A DNA stretch of 64,000 nt. Origin: Leishmania infantum JPCM5 (lineage: Eukaryota; Euglenozoa; Kinetoplastea; Trypanosomatida; Trypanosomatidae). Positions 9,851-19,059 of this stretch are shown here, piece by piece (position 1 is the first letter of the stretch; each line of letters begins with the position of its first letter). Made by a program: the position numbers and the translations under genes. The stretch covers positions 126,501-190,500 of the forward strand of contig NC_009277.2 in NCBI RefSeq assembly GCF_000002875.2. Reading direction: 5' to 3'. The notes under the pieces were generated by a model. It saw nothing but the letters and a program-made list of their open reading frames with translations. It did no database searches and was not told the origin of the DNA.

Positions 9851-10795
9851 ATGTCTGCCACTACCAAGGTACTATGGTCGAAGCTGCCCGCGCATGGCCG
9901 CATGCACAGAGGCTACGAGAAGAAGCTGCTGGAGACGGTGCTCATCCTCGGGGCGGACGAGCCGAACGTCGTGTAACGCGCCGTTCATGCCGATGGGGCC
10001 GGAGAACACGCTTGAGGACTGCCGCAAGTTCCGCGTGATCCTGCTGGCGACGGAGGACCTGAGCAAGAACGTTGGCGGTATGATTCTGAGCAAGGAGTCC
10101 GCGGAGAAGAACTGCCTTAGCGGGACGATGTTTACAGAAATGCTACCAAACAACAGGATCGTGTCCGGCATGAACGTCGACGGCAAGCTGCACTCGTTCT
10201 ACGAGGGTGCGCCAGGCGAGGAGATCACTGCCAGCATGGGGCGGCTACGTGGAGGGCGTGCAGCACTACTACAAGCTTGGCTGCCTCTTGTGTAAGTGAC
10301 GCAACGTGTTCAAGATTCAAAATGGGAGCGTGTCTGAGTTGCTGATCCAGTTCAACGCATACACGCAGGTGCGGTATGCTGCGCTATCGCCACTGAACGG
10401 GCTTGTGCCGATTGTGGAGCCGGAGGTGATGGAGGTCACGCACGGCGTGGTCCTGAAGGGCATGCTCCTGAAGCCGAGCACGGTTGTTGCGGGCCTCCAG
10501 TCGGGGAGCAAGTGCGCAACCTCCTCCGGTGCCTGCGATAGGATCCCCGTCTTGCGGCCTGAGCGAGCTGCAGTCTTCGGGGTACCTGAGAGCGATCAAC
10601 AGCACGCCTGTGCCGCGACCATGGGACCTGGCGTTCGCGTTTGGGTGCGCTCTCCTGCGGGGGAGCGCGGTGAGGACATGGAAGGGCAAGAACGAGCTAA
10701 TCCCCGAGACGCGCAGGGCGTCCCTGCATCGTGCGAAGGTGAGCTCGCTTGCTGCGTCCGGCACGCACGATACGGAGCTAGAGACGTCGGCGTAA
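9851..10795 (+). pseudogene. Class I fructose-bisphosphate aldolase pseudogene
   Basis: The reading frame is broken, but successive pieces in different frames match class I aldolase in order. The first piece (9851-9976) starts with ATG, contains KLPAHGRMHRGYEKKLLETV, and ends at a TAA at 9974. The second, from about 9979 in another frame, holds PMGPENTLEDCRKF and corresponds to the segment after the AADES region, which is missing. From 10243 a third frame gives a GYVEGVQHYYKLGC-like piece. An internal TGA (10297-10299) falls where the family has tryptophan, and FKIQNG and [11 protein letters not shown] follow. About 24 residues are missing before GMLLKP, which keeps the lysine that forms the Schiff base in the family. 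A last piece in a fourth frame carries [20 protein letters not shown] and ends near 10795. Several frameshifts, a stop and deletions make it non-functional. The active Leishmania aldolase gene is expected elsewhere in the genome. Confidence 0.88.
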
Positions 10796-11380
10796 GTGCG
10801 GCGCGCACGTGAAGTGTCGGCCTGTGCATGCTGTTGGGACTCGCGAATTTCGTCTGGCACTTCCGGGTTTTCAGCTCTTCCATGCCGACGTATGCTAAGG
10901 TGTAGTGCACGGATGCATAGGTCGGGCTCGAGATCTTTGCGAAGCTTCATGAAAGGGACTGATGCTCATTCCGTCCCGAGGCGGCGACGTCGCCTGATCG
11001 AACGCCTTTCCCCATGCACGTCTTCCCTTGCATTGTCTAGTTGATAGCGATGTGTGTTTGCCGCCGTCATCGCATCTGTTTTCTGCTTGTCAGGCTCGCT
11101 GTAGTCTTATCCGATTCGTCCGTGTGCTTGCCTTTCACTCGGGTCCAAAGACACCTCTCTTGCTCGGCAAAGGCTGGGAGGAGGGCGCGTGATGTCGGTA
11201 TCACGCTGACCCCCGGCAATAACATCGCTGGAGGGTGCCGCACACGATTTCACATACTTCCAACGAAGCGTTGATTTAGTATGGCACACGTGCGTATGCA
11301 GAGAATGTTTGTCCCGCTCTTGGTATTTGTGTTGCTTCTCCACACACATTTTCGTGTCCCGGATGACGGGAGACACGCAC

Positions 11381-11870
11381 ACATGCCTCTCAGTGCGTGC
11401 TGTCTCAGGCTCCAGTACAACCCCACTCTCTCTGCCTGGGGAGAAGCCAAAGCAGCCCCCCTCCCCTCCCCTCCTATGCCTGCCGAATGCCGAACTCGCC
11501 TCTGGTGTGTGACAGGGTCAGGTGTCTGTGACGTAGGCGGAGGTCCGCGCGATGCATCGCTGCTGATGTCGGCGGTGAGGGCCTGGATGGCGTTGCGTCG
11601 GGGCGACCTGCGACCGTGCACACGCCTGCACACCGTCTATGTGATGGGCGAAGTGCCAGCGTGGCTCGAACGCACCCCGCACGGCCCTCACACTGACCAC
11701 TGGTGGGGGGCAGCCTGAGCGCCACGCCGAGGGGGATGCACCAGGGGTGGCGACCGGCACAATGGGGGAGCGGCTGTGAGGCGACCTGCTCAGCGGGCAT
11801 GTGGGCTGGGCTCGAGGCAGAGGCGGTGCTGAGACGACTGGGTCGGCGCATTGCTGCCATGCGCGCGTGC
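11381..11870 (+). mobile_element. SIDER2-like degenerate retroposon, copy 1 (3'-truncated)
   Basis: These 490 bases recur at 53821-54310 and 63413-63902 in the same orientation. I see one mismatch against copy 2 and two against copy 3, and no indels. Size, dispersed intergenic position and lack of coding capacity fit SIDER2, the short degenerate retroposon family of Leishmania, which usually sits in 3' UTRs and can lower mRNA stability. After 11870 the similarity stops abruptly, whereas copies 2 and 3 continue together for about 59 more bases. Copy 1 therefore lacks the distal part. The family name is recalled, not searched. Confidence 0.72.
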
Positions 11871-12739
11871 CTAGGGCTTCTTCACGTCCACTCTGCCTGC
11901 TCTGCCACAGGCCCATTTTGTGGTACGAACTCGTGTTGTAGGGAAGAATACGGAGACGTTGACGAGAAGACCCCCACGCCTACGTATGTTGTTTGCTGAT
12001 GGTCTGGAGTCTCTCGCCTTCGCTGTATATGCGTGCGCGCTTACGTACTCCTTATCACCATTTCTGGCCCGGCAAACCAGGAACACGGAGGGGGAGAACG
12101 AGGGCGATGTGCACGCTATGGACATGGTCGCCCTCATCAGCCGGAGCCGCCGCCGCCATTGCAGACACACCCACATGCATGTACACCCTCACCCCGCGTA
12201 CGTGTGTCTCAGCGACTCGCAACCATCGTGCTTGCGTGTGCAATTTGTGCACCCTTGTTCACAGAACGTAGATCTTGCGTGCACGGGCTTGTTTCAAGGA
12301 CAAGTGAAAGCTATGCTTTTCATAATGCAGGAATGTCTCCCGTCTGAACGCTCGCACTCGCTCCTTCGGCACTGGATGACGGGGAGAGGCGGATTGTAGC
12401 GGTGGTAATGACGAGCACATGTGTTACGACAGCTCTGTGCGCGCTGCTTGATCCTTGAGTTTCAGTTGAGGTTGTGCGGGGTAGCGAAGGGGTGGGGGAT
12501 GCATCTCCTTGATCTCGGAGCTACTCGACGTAGTCTCTACGTCCTCCCGTCCATCTCCCACCGACTACCCAGCCTGCCTGCACTCCCTTCTTGTACATGG
12601 CATTGCTAGGGCACCGCCACCCCCTTCTACGCGCCAGATGCCACAGTCCTATCCTTCACGCCCTCTGTTCATCGCTTTCCTACTCTATCGCCTCTACTCG
12701 TTTCCCTCCGCCACTGCCACGACACACATTGATGACCCT

Positions 12740-12767
12740 TCTCTCCCCTCTCTTCCTCCCGCTGCAG
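12740..12767 (+). promoter_or_regulatory. Trans-splice acceptor of first eL19 gene
   Basis: An almost pure C/T tract is followed by GCTGCAG with AG at 12766-12767, 25 bases before the start codon. This gives a very short 5' UTR, as is common for ribosomal protein mRNAs. Confidence 0.7.
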
Positions 12768-12792
12768 TTTTAAGCAGAACGAAACGCAGAAA

Positions 12793-13530
12793 ATGGTGTC
12801 TCTGAAGCTGCAGGCTCGCCTTGCGTCGAGCATCCTCGGCTGCGGCCGCGCCCGCGTGTGGCTGGACCCCAACGAGGCGGTGGAGATCCAGAACGCGAAC
12901 TCGCGCAAGAGCGTGCGCAAGCTGATCAAGGATGGCTTCATCATCCGCAAGCCGGTGAAGGTGCACTCGCGCGCGCGGTGGCGTAAAATGAAGGAGGCGA
13001 AGGACATGGGGCGCCACAACGGCGTTGGCCGCCGCGAGGGTAGCCGCGAGGCCCGCATGCCGAGCAAGGAGTTGTGGATGCGCCGCCTGCGCATTCTGCG
13101 CCGCCTGCTGCGCAAGTACCGCGCGGACAAGAAGATCGACCGCCACGTGTACCGAGACCTGTACGTGCGCGCGAAGGGTAATGTGTTCCGCAACAAGCGC
13201 AACCTTGTGGAGCACATCCACAAGATCAAGAATGAGAAGAAGAAGGAGCGCCAGCTGGCGGAGCAGCTTGCGGCGAAGCACCTGCGCGACGAGCAGAACC
13301 GCAACAAGGCTCGCAAGCAGGAGCTGAGGAAGCGCGAGAAGGAGCGCGAGCGCGCGAGGCGCGACGACGCTGCTGCCGCTGCGCAGAAGAAGAAGGCGGA
13401 CGCCGCGAAGAAGTCTGCCGCGCCTGCCGCGAAGTCTGCCGCGCCTGCCGCGAAGTCTGCCGCGCCTGCCGCGAAGGTTGCTGCCCCCGCCACGAAGGGT
13501 GCTGCGCCGGTGAAGAAGTCGAAGAAGTAA
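12793..13530 (+). CDS. RPL19: 60S ribosomal protein L19 (eL19), copy 1
   Basis: This is a structural protein of the large ribosomal subunit. The 245 residues open with [20 protein letters not shown] and continue through [19 protein letters not shown], both typical of eL19. After about residue 180 comes a long basic tail rich in Lys and Ala, which makes it longer than animal eL19 (about 196 residues). The tail contains three 21-bp units (13411-13473) encoding KSAAPAA heptads; copy 2 has two. Apart from this unit the two coding sequences look identical. Strong GC preference at third positions fits a highly expressed gene. Confidence 0.96.
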   Translation: MVSLKLQARLASSILGCGRARVWLDPNEAVEIQNANSRKSVRKLIKDGFIIRKPVKVHSRARWRKMKEAKDMGRHNGVGRREGSREARMPSKELWMRRLRILRRLLRKYRADKKIDRHVYRDLYVRAKGNVFRNKRNLVEHIHKIKNEKKKERQLAEQLAAKHLRDEQNRNKARKQELRKREKERERARRDDAAAAAQKKKADAAKKSAAPAAKSAAPAAKSAAPAAKVAAPATKGAAPVKKSKK

Positions 13531-13786
13531 GGTGGCGGACCTGGCGTGTGTGCGTGTCTGCGCGCTCACGCTCGCTCTCCGCCTCTCTGTGCACACGTGT
13601 GTGTGGCTGCCGCTCTCTTTTGTGGCGAGCGCACGCGTGCGCTCAAAGGTGTGGGGAGGGCGAGCGAGATGTGCGTGTTTGCGCGCGTCATGATGATGCC
13701 GTCGCCGTTGCACTCCCCGCTCTCGCGTCTCTTCGCCGCTGCTTCGGTGATGCGTCGCGTGCCGGCTCTCTCCTCATCCGTGGTTC
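12793..13786 (+). repeat. eL19 duplication unit, left copy
   Basis: The coding region and the first 256 bases of 3' UTR match 16212-17184; the only length difference is one 21-bp unit. Similarity begins at the start codon and ends after TGGTTC (13781-13786). The 5' UTRs are unrelated. Such sharp limits suggest gene conversion or a duplication whose flanks have since diverged. Confidence 0.85.
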
Positions 13787-14847
13787 TGCGTTGTCTGTGC
13801 TTTTTTTTTTGGTTTCGATCTCATTTTGGTCATTTTTCTCGCCGAACAAAACAACACGAAAACGAAAGGGGGGGGGGGGGCAACACCACCACGTCGAACT
13901 ACACGCTCATAAAGACAAGGATACGGGAACACACCGACCTCTTCGTGACGTGACACCCAGCATAGGGCTCTCTTGTTCCTCCCTTCGCTTCTTCCCTTTT
14001 CGTGCGTCTCTCGTCTTTCTCTGCTCTCCCACGAGGATGATGGAGGGGGGGGTCGAGAAGCCTGCGCAACCAAGGAAGCAAGAGGAGGAGCGGGAGGCGG
14101 CCAGTGCTGTTGGTGAGGTCTGTAGAAGCGGGGAGGTGGTGCAAAGGTGTCTCGCGATATGGTGAGTGTCTGTGTGGAAGATGTCACAGCGTGCCTGGCT
14201 GTGTGCACGTGTGTGTGTGTGCGTAGCTCACTGCTCGCCTGAAGCTGCCTACTGAGTGCCCACTCGCGCATTCGTGTGTCGTGGGCATTCTTGGCGCTGC
14301 TGCAGCTGCCGCCTGCTCGAGCAGCAAGGGGGTGTGCTTGCAAACAACTGCACGAGATGCTCTACCGTTCCACTACAACTCGTCTTTCCTCAGCCGGTGT
14401 CGACTGTGTGTGAGCACTTCTTTCTCTTCCTTTTGTTTTTCCCTCGGACACAAGTACGGTTATCGGCGGCAGCAGGCGATAAAAGTCGCACGGCGCCGCT
14501 GCTGCACCGCACCCGCCGCACACCCATCGAGAAACACCATCAGCGATTCGTATTGTCTTTGTGACGGCATTCCTCTCTTCCCTCGACCGACGGCCTACAC
14601 GGCCACCTCCACACATACCTCCTTATCACCCTTTCTCTCTCTCTCAGCCACGTGGCCGAGTCACGTTTCGAATCCGCCGTCTTTCTGGTCACGCACGCAC
14701 GCACACACGCGCCCTCTTCTTCTGATCGTCATTATTGGTTCTCTTCTTCCAACTCAGACGTTCGTCACTCGTTCTCCTTTCTACACCTCTCTTCTTCCTT
14801 TTTCTTCTCGCTGGCGACACCCACACGCATATAAATCCGTGGCCAGC
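13531..14847. other. Intergenic region
   Basis: This gap contains the 3' UTR of eL19 copy 1, a G13 run at 13868-13880, and the pyrimidine-rich 5' region of the zinc-finger gene. The open frame from 14281 into the zinc-finger gene is not supported upstream of 14848. Confidence 0.6.
14779..14846 (+). promoter_or_regulatory. Probable trans-splice acceptor for the C2HC gene
   Basis: A strong C/T tract (14779-14810) has its first downstream AG at 14845-14846, one base before the ATG at 14848. If used, the 5' UTR would be essentially only the spliced leader; an earlier acceptor is also possible. Confidence 0.45.
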
Positions 14848-15417
14848 ATGTCTCACATGACCGCCGATCTCGAGTACTTCAAGTGCGACATGTGCGGGGT
14901 GTACATGCATCGAGACATCTTCTGTGATCATCGACGGGACTGCCACGGTCTGGGTAGCACGCAGCTGAAGCGCGGTGAGTGCCAGCGGATTGCCGAAGCG
15001 CTCGGGCGGGAGACCCGCGAGCTGCTGCTGAGAAAGGATGGCGGTGGCATGCGTGCGGCCTCTTCGAGCCAAGGTAGTACACACACTCAGACTGGCGCTG
15101 CTTGCACGACCACAGTGACTGCTGGGGAACGCAAAGACCTAGAAGCGCATGCTGAGTCGACCAGGTATGTCGAAGGAGCGGCGGCGGCGTCCTCCGGACA
15201 CGTGCCGCTCTCATCTTCTGCTGCTGTGTCGAGCGTCCGTGCCGGCGGCGCAGTGCCAATCAGTTTGACGCTGTCGACGAAGGCGATGGAGAAGCGGCAG
15301 GAGGCGCGAACGCGGCGCGCCGTGTCGGATCGCTATCAAGCCGGTGTTGATGCGAAGATCAGCTCATTGCTGACGGAGGGCAAAAAGGCGGCATTGCTAG
15401 ACTTCTTGAATTCTTGA
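14848..15417 (+). CDS. Small C2HC zinc-finger protein, function unknown
   Basis: The product has 189 residues. One zinc-finger-like motif sits at the N-terminus, with Cys13, Cys16, His28 and Cys32 (C-x2-C-x11-H-x3-C) inside FKCDMCGVYMHRDIF and the residues after it. The middle is Ser/Ala/Thr-rich and probably disordered. The C-terminus has a charged, probably helical segment (KAMEKRQEARTRRAVSDRYQ) ending in AALLDFLNS. The start is the first ATG after the acceptor; the frame stays open upstream to 14281 only through pyrimidine-rich UTR sequence. It lies between the two eL19 copies, which says nothing certain about its role. A nucleic-acid or protein-binding adaptor is possible. Confidence 0.75.
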   Translation: MSHMTADLEYFKCDMCGVYMHRDIFCDHRRDCHGLGSTQLKRGECQRIAEALGRETRELLLRKDGGGMRAASSSQGSTHTQTGAACTTTVTAGERKDLEAHAESTRYVEGAAAASSGHVPLSSSAAVSSVRAGGAVPISLTLSTKAMEKRQEARTRRAVSDRYQAGVDAKISSLLTEGKKAALLDFLNS

Positions 15418-16099
15418 GAGAAGAGCGAGCGCCTGCACTTGCTTCCCAGGTCCTGAGAAGGACCACACGTGTGCGTGTGTGTTTGTCGTTGATGTAGAGT
15501 ACTTTATGCGTTGGTCCTAGCCGTGTGTGTGTGCGTGCGTGTGTGTGTTTTTCGGCGCGAGCAAGGCGTTGACCCCATTCTCTGTATGCCTTCGTCCTCC
15601 TCCCTCGCTGTCCTTCTATCGCTGTTCGCTCACCGTCACGTCCTTGCCCTTCCCCTCTGCGCTCCTCTCTGGGCGTCAAGATAGGGCGGGGAGAGGCTCA
15701 GGACACTTGGTGGTGCAGGGGTGCAGGTGCTGACGAGCAGAAACACATGCGGAACAAACAAACAAAAAGCAACCGAGGGTGGATATGCACCCGTTCGCCA
15801 AGAGGACGCGTCTACCAGCCACGCGACCTTTAACCTCCGGATGATCGCGCGCTCCCCCTCCTTCCGCCTGCGCCGTGCGTTTCCTTTGCGCAGGCCATCT
15901 CGAGTCAGCGTCCACGGCGATGATGCCATCCACAGTGGTCTCCAAAGACACCGTTTCTGCTACCCTCACTGTCTTCCCTCTCACTTTTCATTGCCCTACT
16001 TGCTGTCGCTGTCGCATGCACCACTGCTGCAATACGCGAATGCATGTGCGCGTGCATGTGTCCCTGTTTGTTGCTCACTGACTTCTTAACTGTGTATGC

Positions 16100-16156
16100 T
16101 TCCCCTCTTTCCAACCTCTACCAAACACACACGCGCTGACACCTCACCTTCACAAG
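16100..16156 (+). promoter_or_regulatory. Probable trans-splice acceptor of second eL19 gene
   Basis: A C/T tract at 16100-16122 is followed by the first clear AG at 16155-16156. The tract and 5' UTR differ completely from those of copy 1. Confidence 0.5.
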
Positions 16157-16176
16157 GAGAACATCCACAAACCCGA

Positions 16177-16206
16177 CCCCCCCCCCCCCCCCCACACACA
16201 CACACA
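16177..16206 (+). repeat. C17 run plus CA repeat in the eL19 copy 2 leader
   Basis: Seventeen consecutive C residues run directly into a CA repeat that ends six bases before the ATG. If the acceptor at 16156 is used, this tract lies in the mature 5' UTR. Confidence 0.85.
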
Positions 16207-16211
16207 AGGCA

Positions 16212-16928
16212 ATGGTGTCTCTGAAGCTGCAGGCTCGCCTTGCGTCGAGCATCCTCGGCTGCGGCCGCGCCCGCGTGTGGCTGGACCCCAACGAGGCGGT
16301 GGAGATCCAGAACGCGAACTCGCGCAAGAGCGTGCGCAAGCTGATCAAGGATGGCTTCATCATCCGCAAGCCGGTGAAGGTGCACTCGCGCGCGCGGTGG
16401 CGTAAAATGAAGGAGGCGAAGGACATGGGGCGCCACAACGGCGTTGGCCGCCGCGAGGGTAGCCGCGAGGCCCGCATGCCGAGCAAGGAGTTGTGGATGC
16501 GCCGCCTGCGCATTCTGCGCCGCCTGCTGCGCAAGTACCGCGCGGACAAGAAGATCGACCGCCACGTGTACCGAGACCTGTACGTGCGCGCGAAGGGTAA
16601 TGTGTTCCGCAACAAGCGCAACCTTGTGGAGCACATCCACAAGATCAAGAATGAGAAGAAGAAGGAGCGCCAGCTGGCGGAGCAGCTTGCGGCGAAGCAC
16701 CTGCGCGACGAGCAGAACCGCAACAAGGCTCGCAAGCAGGAGCTGAGGAAGCGCGAGAAGGAGCGCGAGCGCGCGAGGCGCGACGACGCTGCTGCCGCTG
16801 CGCAGAAGAAGAAGGCGGACGCCGCGAAGAAGTCTGCCGCGCCTGCCGCGAAGTCTGCCGCGCCTGCCGCGAAGGTTGCTGCCCCCGCCACGAAGGGTGC
16901 TGCGCCGGTGAAGAAGTCGAAGAAGTAA
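16212..16928 (+). CDS. RPL19: 60S ribosomal protein L19 (eL19), copy 2
   Basis: The 238-residue product matches copy 1 except for one missing KSAAPAA heptad in the Lys/Ala-rich tail; here the 21-bp unit occurs twice (16830-16871). Its role is the same: a large-subunit ribosomal protein. The shared region continues 256 bases into the 3' UTR, while the 5' UTR is unrelated and carries a C17/CA tract. The two mRNAs may thus differ in splicing and translation but share the start of their 3' UTR. Confidence 0.96.
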   Translation: MVSLKLQARLASSILGCGRARVWLDPNEAVEIQNANSRKSVRKLIKDGFIIRKPVKVHSRARWRKMKEAKDMGRHNGVGRREGSREARMPSKELWMRRLRILRRLLRKYRADKKIDRHVYRDLYVRAKGNVFRNKRNLVEHIHKIKNEKKKERQLAEQLAAKHLRDEQNRNKARKQELRKREKERERARRDDAAAAAQKKKADAAKKSAAPAAKSAAPAAKVAAPATKGAAPVKKSKK

Positions 16929-17184
16929 GGTGGCGGACCTGGCGTGTGTGCGTGTCTGCGCGCTCACGCTCGCTCTCCGCCTCTCTGTGCACACGTGTGT
17001 GTGGCTGCCGCTCTCTTTTGTGGCGAGCGCACGCGTGCGCTCAAAGGTGTGGGGAGGGCGAGCGAGATGTGCGTGTTTGCGCGCGTCATGATGATGCCGT
17101 CGCCGTTGCACTCCCCGCTCTCGCGTCTCTTCGCCGCTGCTTCGGTGATGCGTCGCGTGCCGGCTCTCTCCTCATCCGTGGTTC
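16212..17184 (+). repeat. eL19 duplication unit, right copy
   Basis: This is the counterpart of 12793-13786; it is 21 bases shorter and ends at the same TGGTTC (17179-17184). Confidence 0.85.
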
Positions 17185-17710
17185 GCTAATTGTGTGCGCC
17201 CCCTTTCCCTCTTTTCTGCCCACCGGGCTTACGATCGCAGTTGCAGTGCTTACAAATGCGCACAGACCGCACGAGAGGTTTTGCGCTCATGGGAAACACT
17301 CTGCGCCCGCGCGTGTGTACTTGTGGGCTTGTTTGTGGGCGGACGCGGGATCGGTTTGTGTGTCTCTCTTTATTTCGTCTTTTTCATCCTTTTCGAATGT
17401 CATTGTCTTTCAACGAAGGCGCCAAACAGCCCTGCGGCACCCAGCCAGAGACAGTGGTGGGATGGGCAAGGACCGCCGGAGTGGACGACCAGCCAGCATG
17501 GGGTGGCTCTCGCCACGGAGCGAGAGGGAGAAGAGACGGCTGGTATGTTCTCCTCTCATGCGGGGGGGGGGGGATGCGAGCATTAGCGGCGGCTGGGCGC
17601 TCATTGCGCCACCGTTCCTGTCCTCGCATTTCTCACGACGCAAGCACCGCGAGGGGGAAGGCATGCAAGTGTCAGTTGCGTGTGTGTGTGCAGGAGGAGC
17701 AGGTATAACG

Positions 17711-17711
<1 letters not shown>

Positions 17712-17744
<33 letters not shown>
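17712..17744 (+). repeat. CA dinucleotide microsatellite
   Basis: An uninterrupted CA repeat of about 16 units in the 3' UTR/intergenic DNA after eL19 copy 2. Confidence 0.9.
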
Positions 17745-17747
<3 letters not shown>

Positions 17748-18997
17748 GCTGACTCACGAGGAAGCACGCATGAGTCCCTCTGTTTCGTTCTGCAGTGCTG
17801 CACCGCTCCTTGTATGAACTGGGGCGTAGATGATGCCTCCATCTAACTCTCTGTATCTAAGCAGCGCACTCCTCCCTCTCCCCGTCTTGCGCCCGCCTCT
17901 TTCTCTCTTGAACACACCTGAGCACACGCGCATACATACATATGATTGCTGATGCACCCCTTCATGCACAAGTGGCCACCTGCGCTGTACTTTACTACGG
18001 CCAGTGCGTATACCCATCTACACATATATACACGCCTCAGTGATCATCATAGAGAGCGGCTCCCTGCCCCCCCCCCCCGTTGTCTAACTGCTGGTGGGCA
18101 CACCAAGCGCGCGTGCACGACGGGCTCTTTGCTCCTTCTCATCATTCCCCATCTCTCCTACATCTGTGTGCGTGTGCGTGTGCGCATTTCCTTTGTTCTT
18201 CGGCTTCTGGACTCTCTACTCTCTACGCGCTTGCGTACACATCACACGTCAGCGTGTGCCTGTGTGCACCAAGGGCACTTCTGCATCATATTTGCTGTTC
18301 CCTTCTACATGTTGGGCTGGCTGTTATGCCATTGTGTCTCGCCACCCTGTCATCGTTTCCTGTGTCTGTCTGTCTGTCTGTGCTTGTACTGCTGCTGCTG
18401 CTTCTCTTGCCATCTAGAGGGTCCGACACGCACGCCTACACATTGCCAATATCCCATCACCGCATCTTCTGCTCGTGCACACCTACACAGAGGTTGCTGC
18501 CGCCTAGCTCGCGGTCTGTTTTTGTGTGCGCCCTGCTTTTCTTCAGCGGTGTGTGTGGGTGCTCTTCTCCGTGCTTTCCTTTTTGTAAACTCGTTGAACA
18601 TTCTCGGAAGAGAGGGAGAGTGCGTGTGCGTGTGTGCGTGTCTGTGAGAGATTTTTTTTTCTAGGTAGGTTGCGAGCGTGGAAGGGTCGTGGTGGGCTGT
18701 CAACGGTGCACGTGTGCCGTGCGGCTACGGTGGTGGTGGTGGTGTGTGTGTGTGCTATTACCACTCCTACTTCTTTTGGCTTCTTTTTTGGCCTGCTTCT
18801 CGTCTCTTTTTGTTTTGCTTCGCTCAGCCGCGCGTGGTCGGAGGGCGAGAGGTCTGACGAGGGGAGAGAGTCGGCGCGTGCCTTCTTGCCGTCCTCTCCA
18901 GACAGTCCTTCCACCTCTTCCCCCTTGTATCTCGTGTCTCCTTTTTGGAGGACACCCTCCTTGTCCTCCTCTTCTAACGCATACATCAACGCAGCGC

Positions 18998-19030
18998 TCT
19001 GCGTGTCTCTCTCTCCCTGCCGTGCGCTAG
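18998..19030 (+). promoter_or_regulatory. Probable trans-splice acceptor for the 19060 gene
   Basis: A CTCTCTCTCCC tract is followed by GCTAG with AG at 19029-19030. No ATG intervenes before 19060, which supports that start over the upstream one at 18634. Confidence 0.55.
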
Positions 19031-19059
19031 GACTTGCTCAGTGCCGCATAGCGAAGAAA

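Larger units (their letters stand above)
10796..12792. other. Intergenic region containing SIDER2-like copy 1
   Basis: This is a 2-kb gap between the aldolase relic and the first eL19 gene. It contains a SIDER2-like element (11381-11870) and the eL19 splice acceptor near 12767. Open frames inside the element are shared among its copies only because the copies are nearly identical. No other gene was found. Confidence 0.65.
15418..16211. other. Intergenic region before eL19 copy 2
   Basis: This gap contains the 3' UTR of the zinc-finger gene and the 5' UTR of eL19 copy 2, including a C17 run (16177-16193) followed by a CA repeat to 16206, directly before the start codon. Confidence 0.6.
16929..19059. 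other. Intergenic region
   Basis: This 2.1-kb gap includes the shared part of the eL19 3' UTR, a G12 run at 17562-17573, a CA repeat at 17712-17744 and long C/T-rich stretches. The open frames here are low-complexity translations of those tracts. No gene is supported. Confidence 0.6.

Noticed and set aside
11474..11860. Open frames conserved in all three SIDER2-like copies
   Set aside because: The copies are nearly identical at DNA level, so shared frames carry no evidence of coding constraint.
13411..13473. Regular 21-bp repeats as a CRISPR-like or minisatellite array
   Set aside because: They encode KSAAPAA heptads in frame in the eL19 tail and have no spacers.
12694..13713. 339-codon minus-strand frame opposite eL19, repeated at 16086-17111
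   Set aside because: It is the antisense shadow of a GC-rich coding sequence; both copies exist because eL19 is duplicated.
18634..19059. 142-codon N-terminal extension of the 19060 gene
   Set aside because: It translates C/T-rich leader DNA and includes the likely acceptor at 19030.
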